From Acinetobacter sp. B51(2017) (lineage in GTDB: Bacteria; Pseudomonadota; Gammaproteobacteria; Pseudomonadales; Moraxellaceae), in the NCBI RefSeq assembly GCF_003711395.1, contig NZ_PJRJ01000002.1:1-64000 (forward strand): a stretch of 64,000 nt of DNA, read 5' to 3'. The notes under the pieces were generated by a model. That model had not been told where the DNA came from, made no database searches, and saw only the letters and a program-made list of their open reading frames with translations. Positions 16,645 to 25,709 of the stretch are shown in pieces (the stretch's first letter is position 1; each line of letters opens with the position of its first letter). Both the position numbers and the translations under genes were made by a program.

Positions 16645-17961
16645 ATGCTTGAGTACATCCATGAATTGTGGCTTGCGTTTTTAAATCGACCCGATTTTTG
16701 GGCAGTACTGAGTATTGTGCCAGTCACCGCCTTTGTGACCTGGGCGCATGTCTGGATGGCATTAAAGATGGTATTTTTCCCCGTTAATTTTTGGGGCTTC
16801 CATCTTGGGCCAATTCCAGTCGGTTGGCAGGGCATTGTGCCGCGTAAGGCAGGTCATATTTCTGGGGTCATTACCGATAATGCCTTATCTAAACTAGGTT
16901 CATTGCAAGAATTTTTACAAGCCATGGACCCCGAAGAAATGGCAGAAATTATTGGTGTGCAGGTTGATGCTGACCTAGAAAACCTTATTGAAGAAGTGAT
17001 GATGGAGCGTAATCCTATTTTATGGGAAAACGTACCTTATGCAATTAAGCGGCGTATCTTTGCCCAAGCACATAAACAGCTGCCTGCCATTTTAAAACAA
17101 TTAGTCACTGAACTGACCATGAATGTGGAAAGTTTAGTCGATATGCGGGAAATGATTGTGCGTCGTATGGAAAGTGACCGACGTTTAATGGTGCGCATGT
17201 TTTTAACTGTGGGTCAAAAAGAAATTAATTTTATTTGGCATATTAGCGCCTTGATTGGCATGGTATTTGGTCTTGTACAAATGATTGTTTGGTTTGTGGT
17301 GCCATGGCATTGGACAGTACCATTTTGGGCGGCCATTTGGGGCTTGCTGACCAACTGGATTGCGATTTGGATGGTCTTTAATCCGATGCTGCCGCATCCT
17401 GTGCGTTACCCACAATTTTTTCAACGCACGCAAGATCACGCATTTCCTTGGATCAAGCCTATTGTACCCCGTATCGGTACTTATAATATTCAAGGCGCGT
17501 TTATGAAACGCCAAGACGAAGTCTCGACGGTGTTTGCCAAAATTGTGACCGAAGAGCTCATTACTTTAAAAACCATCATGACCGAAATGATGTATGGTAG
17601 TCGCAAGGATCGCACGCGCCGTATTGTAAAGCGTCATATTAATCAAATTATGGACACTCCGCTGGTACGCACCACCTTACAGCTGTCGTTGGGGCCAAAA
17701 GAGTACGCAAAACTCAAGACAGACTTGATTGATCGCTCAATTGAAATTACGATGGTGCCTGTATGCGACCCAGCCTTTAATGCGAGCCGTGCACAGAAAA
17801 TCTATCAAATGTTCCGTGATCGTATTCGAGACCTAACGCCACAAGAGTTTCAGAATTTGTTACGTCCTGCTTTTCAGGAAGACGAATGGATTTTGATTGT
17901 ATTGGGGGGAGTGACCGGATTCTTGGCCGGTTTAATACATTTGTTTGTGGCTTTCTTATAA
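16645..17961 (+). CDS. DUF445-family membrane protein
   Basis: 438 residues. N-terminal membrane helix (about 18-42), central helix pair (about 200-250) with the motif LLTNWIAIWMVFNPMLPHP, and a C-terminal helix (about 415-437). Between these are long soluble helical segments (GIVPRKAGHISGVITDNALSK near 73; the related segment NIQGAFMKRQDEVSTVFAKI later), which resemble the repeated DUF445 pattern. The function of DUF445 proteins is not established; they are inner-membrane proteins. GGA lies 9 nt before the ATG. Upstream of adk but separated by 66 bp. Confidence 0.75.
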   Translation: MLEYIHELWLAFLNRPDFWAVLSIVPVTAFVTWAHVWMALKMVFFPVNFWGFHLGPIPVGWQGIVPRKAGHISGVITDNALSKLGSLQEFLQAMDPEEMAEIIGVQVDADLENLIEEVMMERNPILWENVPYAIKRRIFAQAHKQLPAILKQLVTELTMNVESLVDMREMIVRRMESDRRLMVRMFLTVGQKEINFIWHISALIGMVFGLVQMIVWFVVPWHWTVPFWAAIWGLLTNWIAIWMVFNPMLPHPVRYPQFFQRTQDHAFPWIKPIVPRIGTYNIQGAFMKRQDEVSTVFAKIVTEELITLKTIMTEMMYGSRKDRTRRIVKRHINQIMDTPLVRTTLQLSLGPKEYAKLKTDLIDRSIEITMVPVCDPAFNASRAQKIYQMFRDRIRDLTPQEFQNLLRPAFQEDEWILIVLGGVTGFLAGLIHLFVAFL

Positions 17962-17973
17962 AATCGATGCTGA

Positions 17974-18687
<714 letters not shown>

Positions 18688-18709
18688 GTTTTTGACTTGT
18701 TTTGACATT

Positions 18710-18745
18710 AAAAGAGTCCTAAGTCATATTAGGGCTCTTTTTTTG
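18710..18745 (+). terminator. adk terminator
   Basis: 13-bp stem with one G-T pair: 18710-18722 (AAAAGAGTCCTAA) with 18729-18741, 6-nt loop, then a T run. Confidence 0.8.
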
Positions 18746-18754
18746 TGTTGAGAA

Positions 18755-18943
18755 TTGGATGTGCTAAAAGTTGGCGCGATTTTATTGGTGATTGTCGGTG
18801 CGATTTTAGTGTTGGGCCTAATCTACATCAGTTTTAAAATGTTACGTCAAACGCAACAACAACAGCGTGAGCAAGGCGTCAAAAAAGACTATCAACTCCA
18901 TCCCAAGTTACAAGAAGACTTAGATAAAAATAACAAAAAATAA
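18755..18943 (+). CDS. Small hypothetical membrane protein
   Basis: 62 residues if begun at the TTG at 18755, 60 from the GTG at 18761; there is no in-frame ATG early on. One strong membrane helix (about 6-28, VGAILLVIVGAILVLGLIYI), followed by a hydrophilic Gln/Lys-rich tail (QTQQQQREQG ... KLQEDLDKNNKK). The N-out/C-in layout and the tail suggest a small bitopic inner-membrane protein. I do not know a family. It lies between the adk terminator and a strong hairpin, so it has its own transcription unit; the weak start signals lower my confidence. Confidence 0.6.
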   Translation: MDVLKVGAILLVIVGAILVLGLIYISFKMLRQTQQQQREQGVKKDYQLHPKLQEDLDKNNKK

Positions 18944-18950
18944 GCTTCAA

Positions 18951-18982
18951 AAAAATATCGATGCTTATGCATCGATATTTTT
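18951..18982. terminator. Bidirectional terminator overlapping the 3' end of nth
   Basis: Perfect 14-bp stem (18951-18964 with 18969-18982; core TATCGATGC/GCATCGATA) and a TTAT loop. The nth stop codon sits in the loop, and the last nth codons form one arm. Confidence 0.8.
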
Positions 18983-19672
18983 CACTAAAATGGGTTTATT
19001 GGCACCAAAATCAAAACGATCTGGCCAGTTGCATACATCACTGACCACACATTCATGGCATTTAGGCTTGCGTGCTATACAACAATAACGTCCGTGCAAA
19101 ATCAGCCAGTGATGGGCATCTAACATAAATTCTTTGGGAATAACCTTGAGTAAACGCTGCTCGACTTCAAGTACATCTTTACCTATGGCTAAACCAGTAC
19201 GATTACCCAAACGGAAAATATGCGTATCGACTGCCATAGTCGGTTGACCAAAAGCGGTATTCAGCACCACATTGGCGGTTTTACGCCCCACGCCGGGCAA
19301 CGCTTCTAAATCTTTACGGTTATTGGGGACTTGACTGCCATGTAACTCAATCAGCATCTTACAGGCTTTAATCACGTTTTCGGCTTTGGAGTTATATAAG
19401 CCGATGGTTTTAATATATTCCTTTAAACCATCCACGCCTAAGGCGTAAATCGCTTCGGGTGTATTGGCGACAGGAAATAATTTGTCGGTGGCTTTATTAA
19501 CACTCACGTCAGTCGCTTGAGCAGATAAAGTGACTGCCACCAAAAGTTCAAACGGACTGGAAAAATTAAGCTCAGTAGTCGGATTTGGGCGTTGTTCGCG
19601 TAAACGTTCAAAGAAAGTTTGCACTTGCTTTTTGCTCATCTTTTTTACAGCTTTACCGCTGGTACTGAGCAT
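18965..19672 (-). CDS. nth: Endonuclease III
   Basis: 235 residues. DNA glycosylase/AP lyase that removes oxidised pyrimidines in base excision repair. The helix-hairpin-helix LEALPGVGRKTANVVLNTAF carries the catalytic Lys, followed by the catalytic Asp in VDTHIFRLGNR; the iron-sulfur cluster loop CIARKPKCHECVVSDVC is complete (C-X6-C-X2-C-X5-C). I chose the ATG at 19672, which follows the stop of the upstream ferredoxin gene by 1 nt and has AGGGAG 8 nt ahead. It is therefore coupled to the RnfB-like gene, as nth often is with rnf/rsx genes. Confidence 0.94.
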   Translation of the reverse strand: MLSTSGKAVKKMSKKQVQTFFERLREQRPNPTTELNFSSPFELLVAVTLSAQATDVSVNKATDKLFPVANTPEAIYALGVDGLKEYIKTIGLYNSKAENVIKACKMLIELHGSQVPNNRKDLEALPGVGRKTANVVLNTAFGQPTMAVDTHIFRLGNRTGLAIGKDVLEVEQRLLKVIPKEFMLDAHHWLILHGRYCCIARKPKCHECVVSDVCNWPDRFDFGANKPILVKNIDA

Positions 19673-19673
19673 A

Positions 19674-20468
19674 TTATTCTCCCTGTAATACAATAAGCTG
19701 TTGACTTAAATCAGCTAATAAAGCACGTTTATGGGCATCTTCGCGTACACTGAGTTGTTTTTCTAATTTTTTAATTTGGGTGCGTAATTTGGCCAGTTCG
19801 ATGGTGGTTTTTGCATCTAGGTCTGCTATTAAATCACTTTTCTTTTCAATCACTTCAATCGTAGGTACTTGGTCGCTGGCTTGCGAGAATTGGGCAAAAA
19901 GTTGCGTATCAATTTCGGCACGTACCACAGGGCCTTTACGGTCTAAACGACGACGTTCTTCACGTTGAATATGCGCATAATAGCGTGAACGTAGGTCGTT
20001 TTGTTGTTGCTCACGCTCGCGCTTGCTCGGCACAGGTTTAGGGTCAGGGATTAGATCAATACAGTCGACGGGGCACGGTGCAATGCACAGTTCACAACCT
20101 GTACACAAATCACTTAAAACGCTGTGCATGAGTTTGCCTGCACCTAAAATTGCATCCACAGGACAAGCGCTAATGCATTTGGTGCAGCCGATACACTCAT
20201 CTTCACGAATCACGGCTTTCATTTGCTGTGGACGACCATCGTTTTGAATCGGCCAAACACTTGGTTCGGCAAGTAGGGCAGGACGTTGCAAAATTTGCGC
20301 CAAAGCATCTGCCACAGGCTGACCACCAGGCACACATTTGTTGGTAGCTTCGCCTTCAGCCATGGCTTTGGCATAAGGCAAGCAGCCATCACGGTGACCG
20401 CAGAGTCCACATTGAGTTTGCGGTAATTGAGCATCAAGCTGTTGAATCAGAGAAATTTGAGCGTTCAT
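19674..20468 (-). CDS. RnfB/RsxB-like iron-sulfur electron-transfer protein
   Basis: 264 residues from the ATG at 20468 (an ATG at 20525 also fits but lacks a ribosome site). An N-terminal 4Fe-4S domain with [18 protein letters not shown] and NKCVPGG is followed by a two-cluster ferredoxin ([15 protein letters not shown] and [15 protein letters not shown]). The C-terminal third is a charged coiled coil (about 185-260). The usual N-terminal membrane helix of RnfB is absent, and no other rnf gene is nearby, so this is a solitary soluble form; its partner is unknown. Overlap-coupled with nth. One idea is that it serves iron-sulfur delivery or reduction for Nth or SoxR-like proteins; that is inference. 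Confidence 0.85.
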   Translation of the reverse strand: MNAQISLIQQLDAQLPQTQCGLCGHRDGCLPYAKAMAEGEATNKCVPGGQPVADALAQILQRPALLAEPSVWPIQNDGRPQQMKAVIREDECIGCTKCISACPVDAILGAGKLMHSVLSDLCTGCELCIAPCPVDCIDLIPDPKPVPSKREREQQQNDLRSRYYAHIQREERRRLDRKGPVVRAEIDTQLFAQFSQASDQVPTIEVIEKKSDLIADLDAKTTIELAKLRTQIKKLEKQLSVREDAHKRALLADLSQQLIVLQGE

Positions 20469-20803
20469 AAAGTGATCTTGCCCATCGGCGCAACAAGAAT
20501 TAATTGGGAGGATAAAGTTAAGCATATTAGCATGTTTTTAAATGAAATGTTTTGCGCAAAAATGGTTCAAGTCTTGCCTTATAACTGCGCGATTTGAGCT
20601 GAAAAAATCATAAGAAAAAGTTATTTAACTTATGATAAAAAGTAGGGAAAATTAATTTAAATGGTTGTTATTAAATCTAAAAAAAAGTTTTTTTCAAAAA
20701 ACTATTGCTGATTGTTAACAAAAGATATTAAATTGTCTGCGCCAAAATACATCATTGATTGAAATTTTGACCAATTTTGATCCATTTATCTGCTGAGGAT
20801 TAA

Positions 20804-22150
<1,347 letters not shown>

Positions 22151-22170
22151 TTTTAAGTTAGTTCTCACTC

Positions 22171-22201
22171 AAAAAAACCGCTCCTATTGAGCGGTTTTTT
22201 T
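22171..22201 (+). terminator. gdhA terminator
   Basis: Stem core ACCGCTC/GAGCGGT within 13 bp (22171-22183 with 22189-22201), flanked by A and T runs. It also faces the convergent META-domain gene. Confidence 0.85.
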
Positions 22202-22209
22202 ATGTCTGA

Positions 22210-22974
22210 TTATTTCAGCATGCCACGCTCAATGGTCATATCATAGATATAGGCGTATTTAGATTGATCTGCAGCAGGATTTTTGATGTCATAACGTTTG
22301 ACCCGAATCACTTGGCGTTCTTTGGGATTATGCTCAAAGCCTTGGATTTGACCGTAAAATAAGCTCCAGTTAGCATCCTGATGGATTTTCAGCCCTTGTT
22401 GATTATAGCGGATCTCTTTGACCTGTAAGCATTGCTGACGCATCATGCCCGTACAGGTTTTGGTTTGTGGATGAATTTCATAGAACATCACCTGACCTTC
22501 GCCTTGGTATTGGGTTTCTGCGGTCATGCTGCCCGTAAACACATAACGTTTCCCTGTATTATCCATTAAGGTAAGGGTGGGTTTTTGAGAGTCGCTAGCA
22601 TCAATCACAAAAGGGATCTTGGCCTGATCAAACAGCTGCGCCGCAAATGCTTCTTGGCGCATGGCAGCAGTTGGACAAGCCATTTGTGTCATCATACTAT
22701 TACCTGTGACTAAGTCTTGACCATCCACTTGCCATGAGGTGGCAATGGTATTACAACTGGTGCTGATAGCAAGACGCCCATCTTGAGCAAAGTTTAAGAT
22801 GAGTGGCTTAGGCGCACCTGTATCGGTTTGCCAAGTATATGCCGCAAGGGTTTTGGTTGGATTTTTTTGTTGTAGCAGTTGCACGGCCTGATCTCGTACA
22901 TTTTGAATATCATGAGTTTGACAAGCTGCCAATGATAGAGGCAATAAAACAAGAGCAATATAAGATAAGCGCAT
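22210..22974 (-). CDS. META and DUF4377 domain lipoprotein
   Basis: 254 residues. Lipoprotein signal with lipobox LAAC (Cys18). Residues about 38-145 form a META (HslJ-like) domain, with the CNTIATSW and MTQMACPTAAMRQEAFAAQL pattern; about 155-250 form a DUF4377 domain that closes with the CLQVKEIRY and SLFYGQIQGFEH segments. META domains occur in heat-inducible or motility-linked envelope proteins; the function of the combination is not known. Envelope-located by its signal. Monocistronic, convergent with gdhA. Confidence 0.82.
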   Translation of the reverse strand: MRLSYIALVLLPLSLAACQTHDIQNVRDQAVQLLQQKNPTKTLAAYTWQTDTGAPKPLILNFAQDGRLAISTSCNTIATSWQVDGQDLVTGNSMMTQMACPTAAMRQEAFAAQLFDQAKIPFVIDASDSQKPTLTLMDNTGKRYVFTGSMTAETQYQGEGQVMFYEIHPQTKTCTGMMRQQCLQVKEIRYNQQGLKIHQDANWSLFYGQIQGFEHNPKERQVIRVKRYDIKNPAADQSKYAYIYDMTIERGMLK

Positions 22975-23085
22975 GAGATACGTCTTCTATTTTATTGAAA
23001 ATACAGCCTTTAATATAATTAAAAAAAACGGATAATTTCGCTAGATTTAGTAGCAAAATGTATCCGCTGAGATTGTTTAATTTTT

Positions 23086-23862
23086 TTAATCGAAGCGATA
23101 AATATCCATTCCTAAAGCACCCATTGTAAAGCTACTGTGTACAATGCTAAAACGCGGACCTGTGCCCATGGCAAAAAACAGCGGGGCAAAATGTTCAAGG
23201 GTTGGGTGATTGTTTTGCAAATAAGGAATTGTGGCGTAATCTAAAATCGCCTCGATATCGCTATGCTGTAATTTATGCACCACATAATTACGGAAGGTCG
23301 AAGCCCATGTGGGTACGCTCGCAGGGCGTCCATCCCAAGCCAATTCACGTAAATTATGCGTGATACTGCCAGAACCAATCAATAAAATTTGCTCTTGGCG
23401 AAATGCTGCCAGCACTTGTCCAATTTGATAAATTTCATGACTGCTTATTTGCATGGGTAAAGAGATTTCCACCACTGGAATATTGGCATCTGGGTACATA
23501 TGTAACAGCGGCATCCATACGCCATGATCACGCGGACGACTACTATTGGCATGTGCATGCAGACCTGCTTGATTCAGACGATCTAAGATTCGTTCAGCTA
23601 ATTCAGGCGCACCTGCAGCTGGATAGCGAATCTCGTAGAGTTCGGCAGGGAAGCCACGAAAGTCGTGCCATGTATCAGGACGTGTGGCTGTACTGACTTC
23701 TAAGGCCTGACTTTCCCAATGCGCAGACATCACGATAATGGCTTGTGGCTTGGGTAAATTAAGGCTTAAACGCTGTAAGGCTGGCCCGACTTGTTCAGGG
23801 TTGATTGCAAGCATCGGAGAGCCATGCGAGATAAATAAGCCGGGAAGAGTCTGTAGCTTCAT
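23086..23862 (-). CDS. DODA-type extradiol ring-cleavage dioxygenase (YgiD-like)
   Basis: 258 residues of the class III extradiol dioxygenase (LigB) fold. Metal-site motifs are FISHGSP (His near 13), MSAHWES, RPRDHGVWMPLLHMYP and GSGSITHNLRE. YgiD/DODA enzymes cleave catecholic substrates such as L-DOPA in the 4,5 position using a single Fe(II) or Zn(II). The physiological substrate in Acinetobacter is unclear. No aromatic catabolism genes flank it. Length matches the family (about 260). Confidence 0.88.
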   Translation of the reverse strand: MKLQTLPGLFISHGSPMLAINPEQVGPALQRLSLNLPKPQAIIVMSAHWESQALEVSTATRPDTWHDFRGFPAELYEIRYPAAGAPELAERILDRLNQAGLHAHANSSRPRDHGVWMPLLHMYPDANIPVVEISLPMQISSHEIYQIGQVLAAFRQEQILLIGSGSITHNLRELAWDGRPASVPTWASTFRNYVVHKLQHSDIEAILDYATIPYLQNNHPTLEHFAPLFFAMGTGPRFSIVHSSFTMGALGMDIYRFD

Positions 23863-23959
23863 ACCTTAATACCAAATTCAATCAAGAACATGATTGTGTC
23901 AAATGTCAGTGTTGCGATAAAGTCTGAGTTGTTCAACGTATTGTTGCAAATATAAAACG

Positions 23960-24442
23960 TTATCCAGCGCGATGATAGGGATGATTGTGGTTAATGCTCA
24001 TGGCGCGATAGAGCTGCTCAATCAGCATGACACGTACCATCGGGTGCGGTAGAGTGAGTTTAGAGAGAGACCAGTGCCATGCTGCGGCTTTACGCACCGC
24101 CTCAGAATGACCATCAGGCCCACCAATCGCCAGTACAATATCATTGCCTTCGAGCATCCAAGCTTTCATGGTTTCAGCCAGTTTTTCGGTGCTAAATTCA
24201 CGGCCACCCACCTCTAAAGCAATCAGCACTTCATTGTGTTTCATGGCATTTAAAATGCTGTCACCTTCAAGATTACGGTATTTTAAAATATCGGCTTCGG
24301 AGTCATTTTTACCGCGTTTAGCCATCGGCAACTCAATAATTTGGGTTTGTACAAAGGGTTGAATACGTTTGAAATAGTCTTCAAAACCAGTTAATACCCA
24401 TGCTGGCATTTTTTGCCCAATGGTCAAAATACGAATTTTCAT
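23960..24442 (-). CDS. rlmH: 23S rRNA (pseudouridine(1915)-N3)-methyltransferase
   Basis: 160 residues, normal for RlmH. SPOUT-class methyltransferase that methylates pseudouridine 1915 on the 70S ribosome. Start MKIRILTIGQKMPAWV, SAM-binding knot FVIGGPDG-type motif (here LAIGGPDGHSEA) and the C-terminal LIEQLYRAMSINHNHPYHR are diagnostic. I chose the ATG at 24442; the frame is open further but the family begins here. Usually next to rsfS; here it stands alone. Confidence 0.96.
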   Translation of the reverse strand: MKIRILTIGQKMPAWVLTGFEDYFKRIQPFVQTQIIELPMAKRGKNDSEADILKYRNLEGDSILNAMKHNEVLIALEVGGREFSTEKLAETMKAWMLEGNDIVLAIGGPDGHSEAVRKAAAWHWSLSKLTLPHPMVRVMLIEQLYRAMSINHNHPYHRAG

Positions 24443-24580
24443 AACGAATGCTTGCCTGTCAATCAAGCGCTCAGTATATACTGCGCGTGCGACTTTAGGA
24501 AAAAGCCTCTTGAAAAGCAGGCTGGATTTATGGTTTATAGAAGAAAAAAGCAACAATCATTGATGATGGAATAAAAATAA

Positions 24581-25501
24581 ATGCGTTTGATTATTGGCGG
24601 TTTTATTGGGGTTGTGCTCACATTAGCAAGCACCGTCAACGCTGCACCCGCTCAAGCAGAGGCGGACAATATTAAGTTATTTTTGGCACAAGTACTGGGG
24701 CCAATGCAATATGCACGCAATTATAAAAATCCACAGGAGTTAAATCGCACCGCTGCATGGCTCATGGAACAAATGCGTTTATTTTCAATTCCTTGCCAAT
24801 ATCAGAATTTTAATTTGAATCAAAAGCAGTATCGTAATGTAGTGTGTCATTTGAATGCAGGTCATTCGGACAAAGTCGTGCTTGGCGCACATTATGATGT
24901 AGAAGGGGAGAGTCGCGGCATCAACCATAATGCCTCGGGTGTGGCGGGTGTGGTTGAAGCAGCGCATGTGCTGAGTCAACATAAAAACAGCTTAAAACAT
25001 AATGTAGAATTTGTGTTTTATACCTTAGGCAGCGCTCCTTATTTAAATAGCGAACACATGGGCAGTATTCGACATGCCAAAAGCTTAGTTAATGCAGCAG
25101 AACCTGTTAAAGCAGTCTATATATTTGATCAAATTGGCTTTTATGATCATGCTGCCGTACAACAGTATCCGATTGGGTTAAAATGGTTATATCCAGAACA
25201 TGCCAATTTTGTGGCGGTGGTCAGCAATATGGCCTCGCGCGAGATTGCAGCGCAGTACTGTCAAAACATGCAAGCATTAGATCAATTGGACTGTGAGCGC
25301 TTTAGTTTGCCTGTATTAAACGTTTTTGCAGATTCTGATCATTTAAGTTATTGGAAATACAATCTACCTGCTGTGTTAATTACCGATACAGGCGCTTATC
25401 GTAATACCAATCAATACCGCCCTGAGGTAGAAATACAACGTTTAGACTATAAAAAAATGGCAGCAGTGATCAATGGTGTAGTCAATAGTATCAGTCAATA
25501 G
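24581..25501 (+). CDS. M28-family peptidase homologue, active site apparently lost
   Basis: 306 residues: signal peptide (about 1-21, ending VNAAPA) then an M28 aminopeptidase fold. The fold landmarks are recognisable: GAHYD (His104, Asp106), GxNxNASGVAG (113-123), the MGSIRHAKSL segment, SDHLSYW and LITDTGAYRN. But the residues that bind two zincs or do catalysis are changed: the family Asp-Asp before NASG is Asn115-His116, the Glu-Glu pair is Gly150-Ser151, and the terminal HYH is replaced by QYR. Only His104, Asp106 and the SDH Asp remain plausible ligands. I read it as a secreted pseudo-enzyme or a protein with a changed role. Monocistronic. Confidence 0.82.
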   Translation: MRLIIGGFIGVVLTLASTVNAAPAQAEADNIKLFLAQVLGPMQYARNYKNPQELNRTAAWLMEQMRLFSIPCQYQNFNLNQKQYRNVVCHLNAGHSDKVVLGAHYDVEGESRGINHNASGVAGVVEAAHVLSQHKNSLKHNVEFVFYTLGSAPYLNSEHMGSIRHAKSLVNAAEPVKAVYIFDQIGFYDHAAVQQYPIGLKWLYPEHANFVAVVSNMASREIAAQYCQNMQALDQLDCERFSLPVLNVFADSDHLSYWKYNLPAVLITDTGAYRNTNQYRPEVEIQRLDYKKMAAVINGVVNSISQ

Positions 25502-25511
25502 ATATAAAAAA

Positions 25512-25539
25512 CGCAGTCCTTAAAAGCCAAAGGACTGCG
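25512..25539. terminator. Hairpin downstream of the M28-like gene
   Basis: CGCAGTCCTT (25512-25521) with AAGGACTGCG (25530-25539), 8-nt loop. The T run is better on the minus-strand side, so it may act as a second terminator for lon as well. Confidence 0.6.
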
Positions 25540-25664
25540 ATTAAAAAGATCATCCGTCTGGAGACACAGATGACCAAAACAATAGCTAAATGTATTGTCA
25601 GTATCTTGTATAAAGTGCGGTTAAATGACTGAGATTGCAAGTTTAACCAATAAAAAGTTACATA

Positions 25665-25690
25665 AAAAAGAGCGCCGTGGCGCTCTTTTT
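25665..25690. terminator. lon terminator
   Basis: AAAAAGAGCGCC (25665-25676) with GGCGCTCTTTTT (25679-25690); works from the minus strand after lon and from the plus strand. Confidence 0.8.
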
Positions 25691-25709
25691 GCTTTAAGTT
25701 TTGCCTCAA

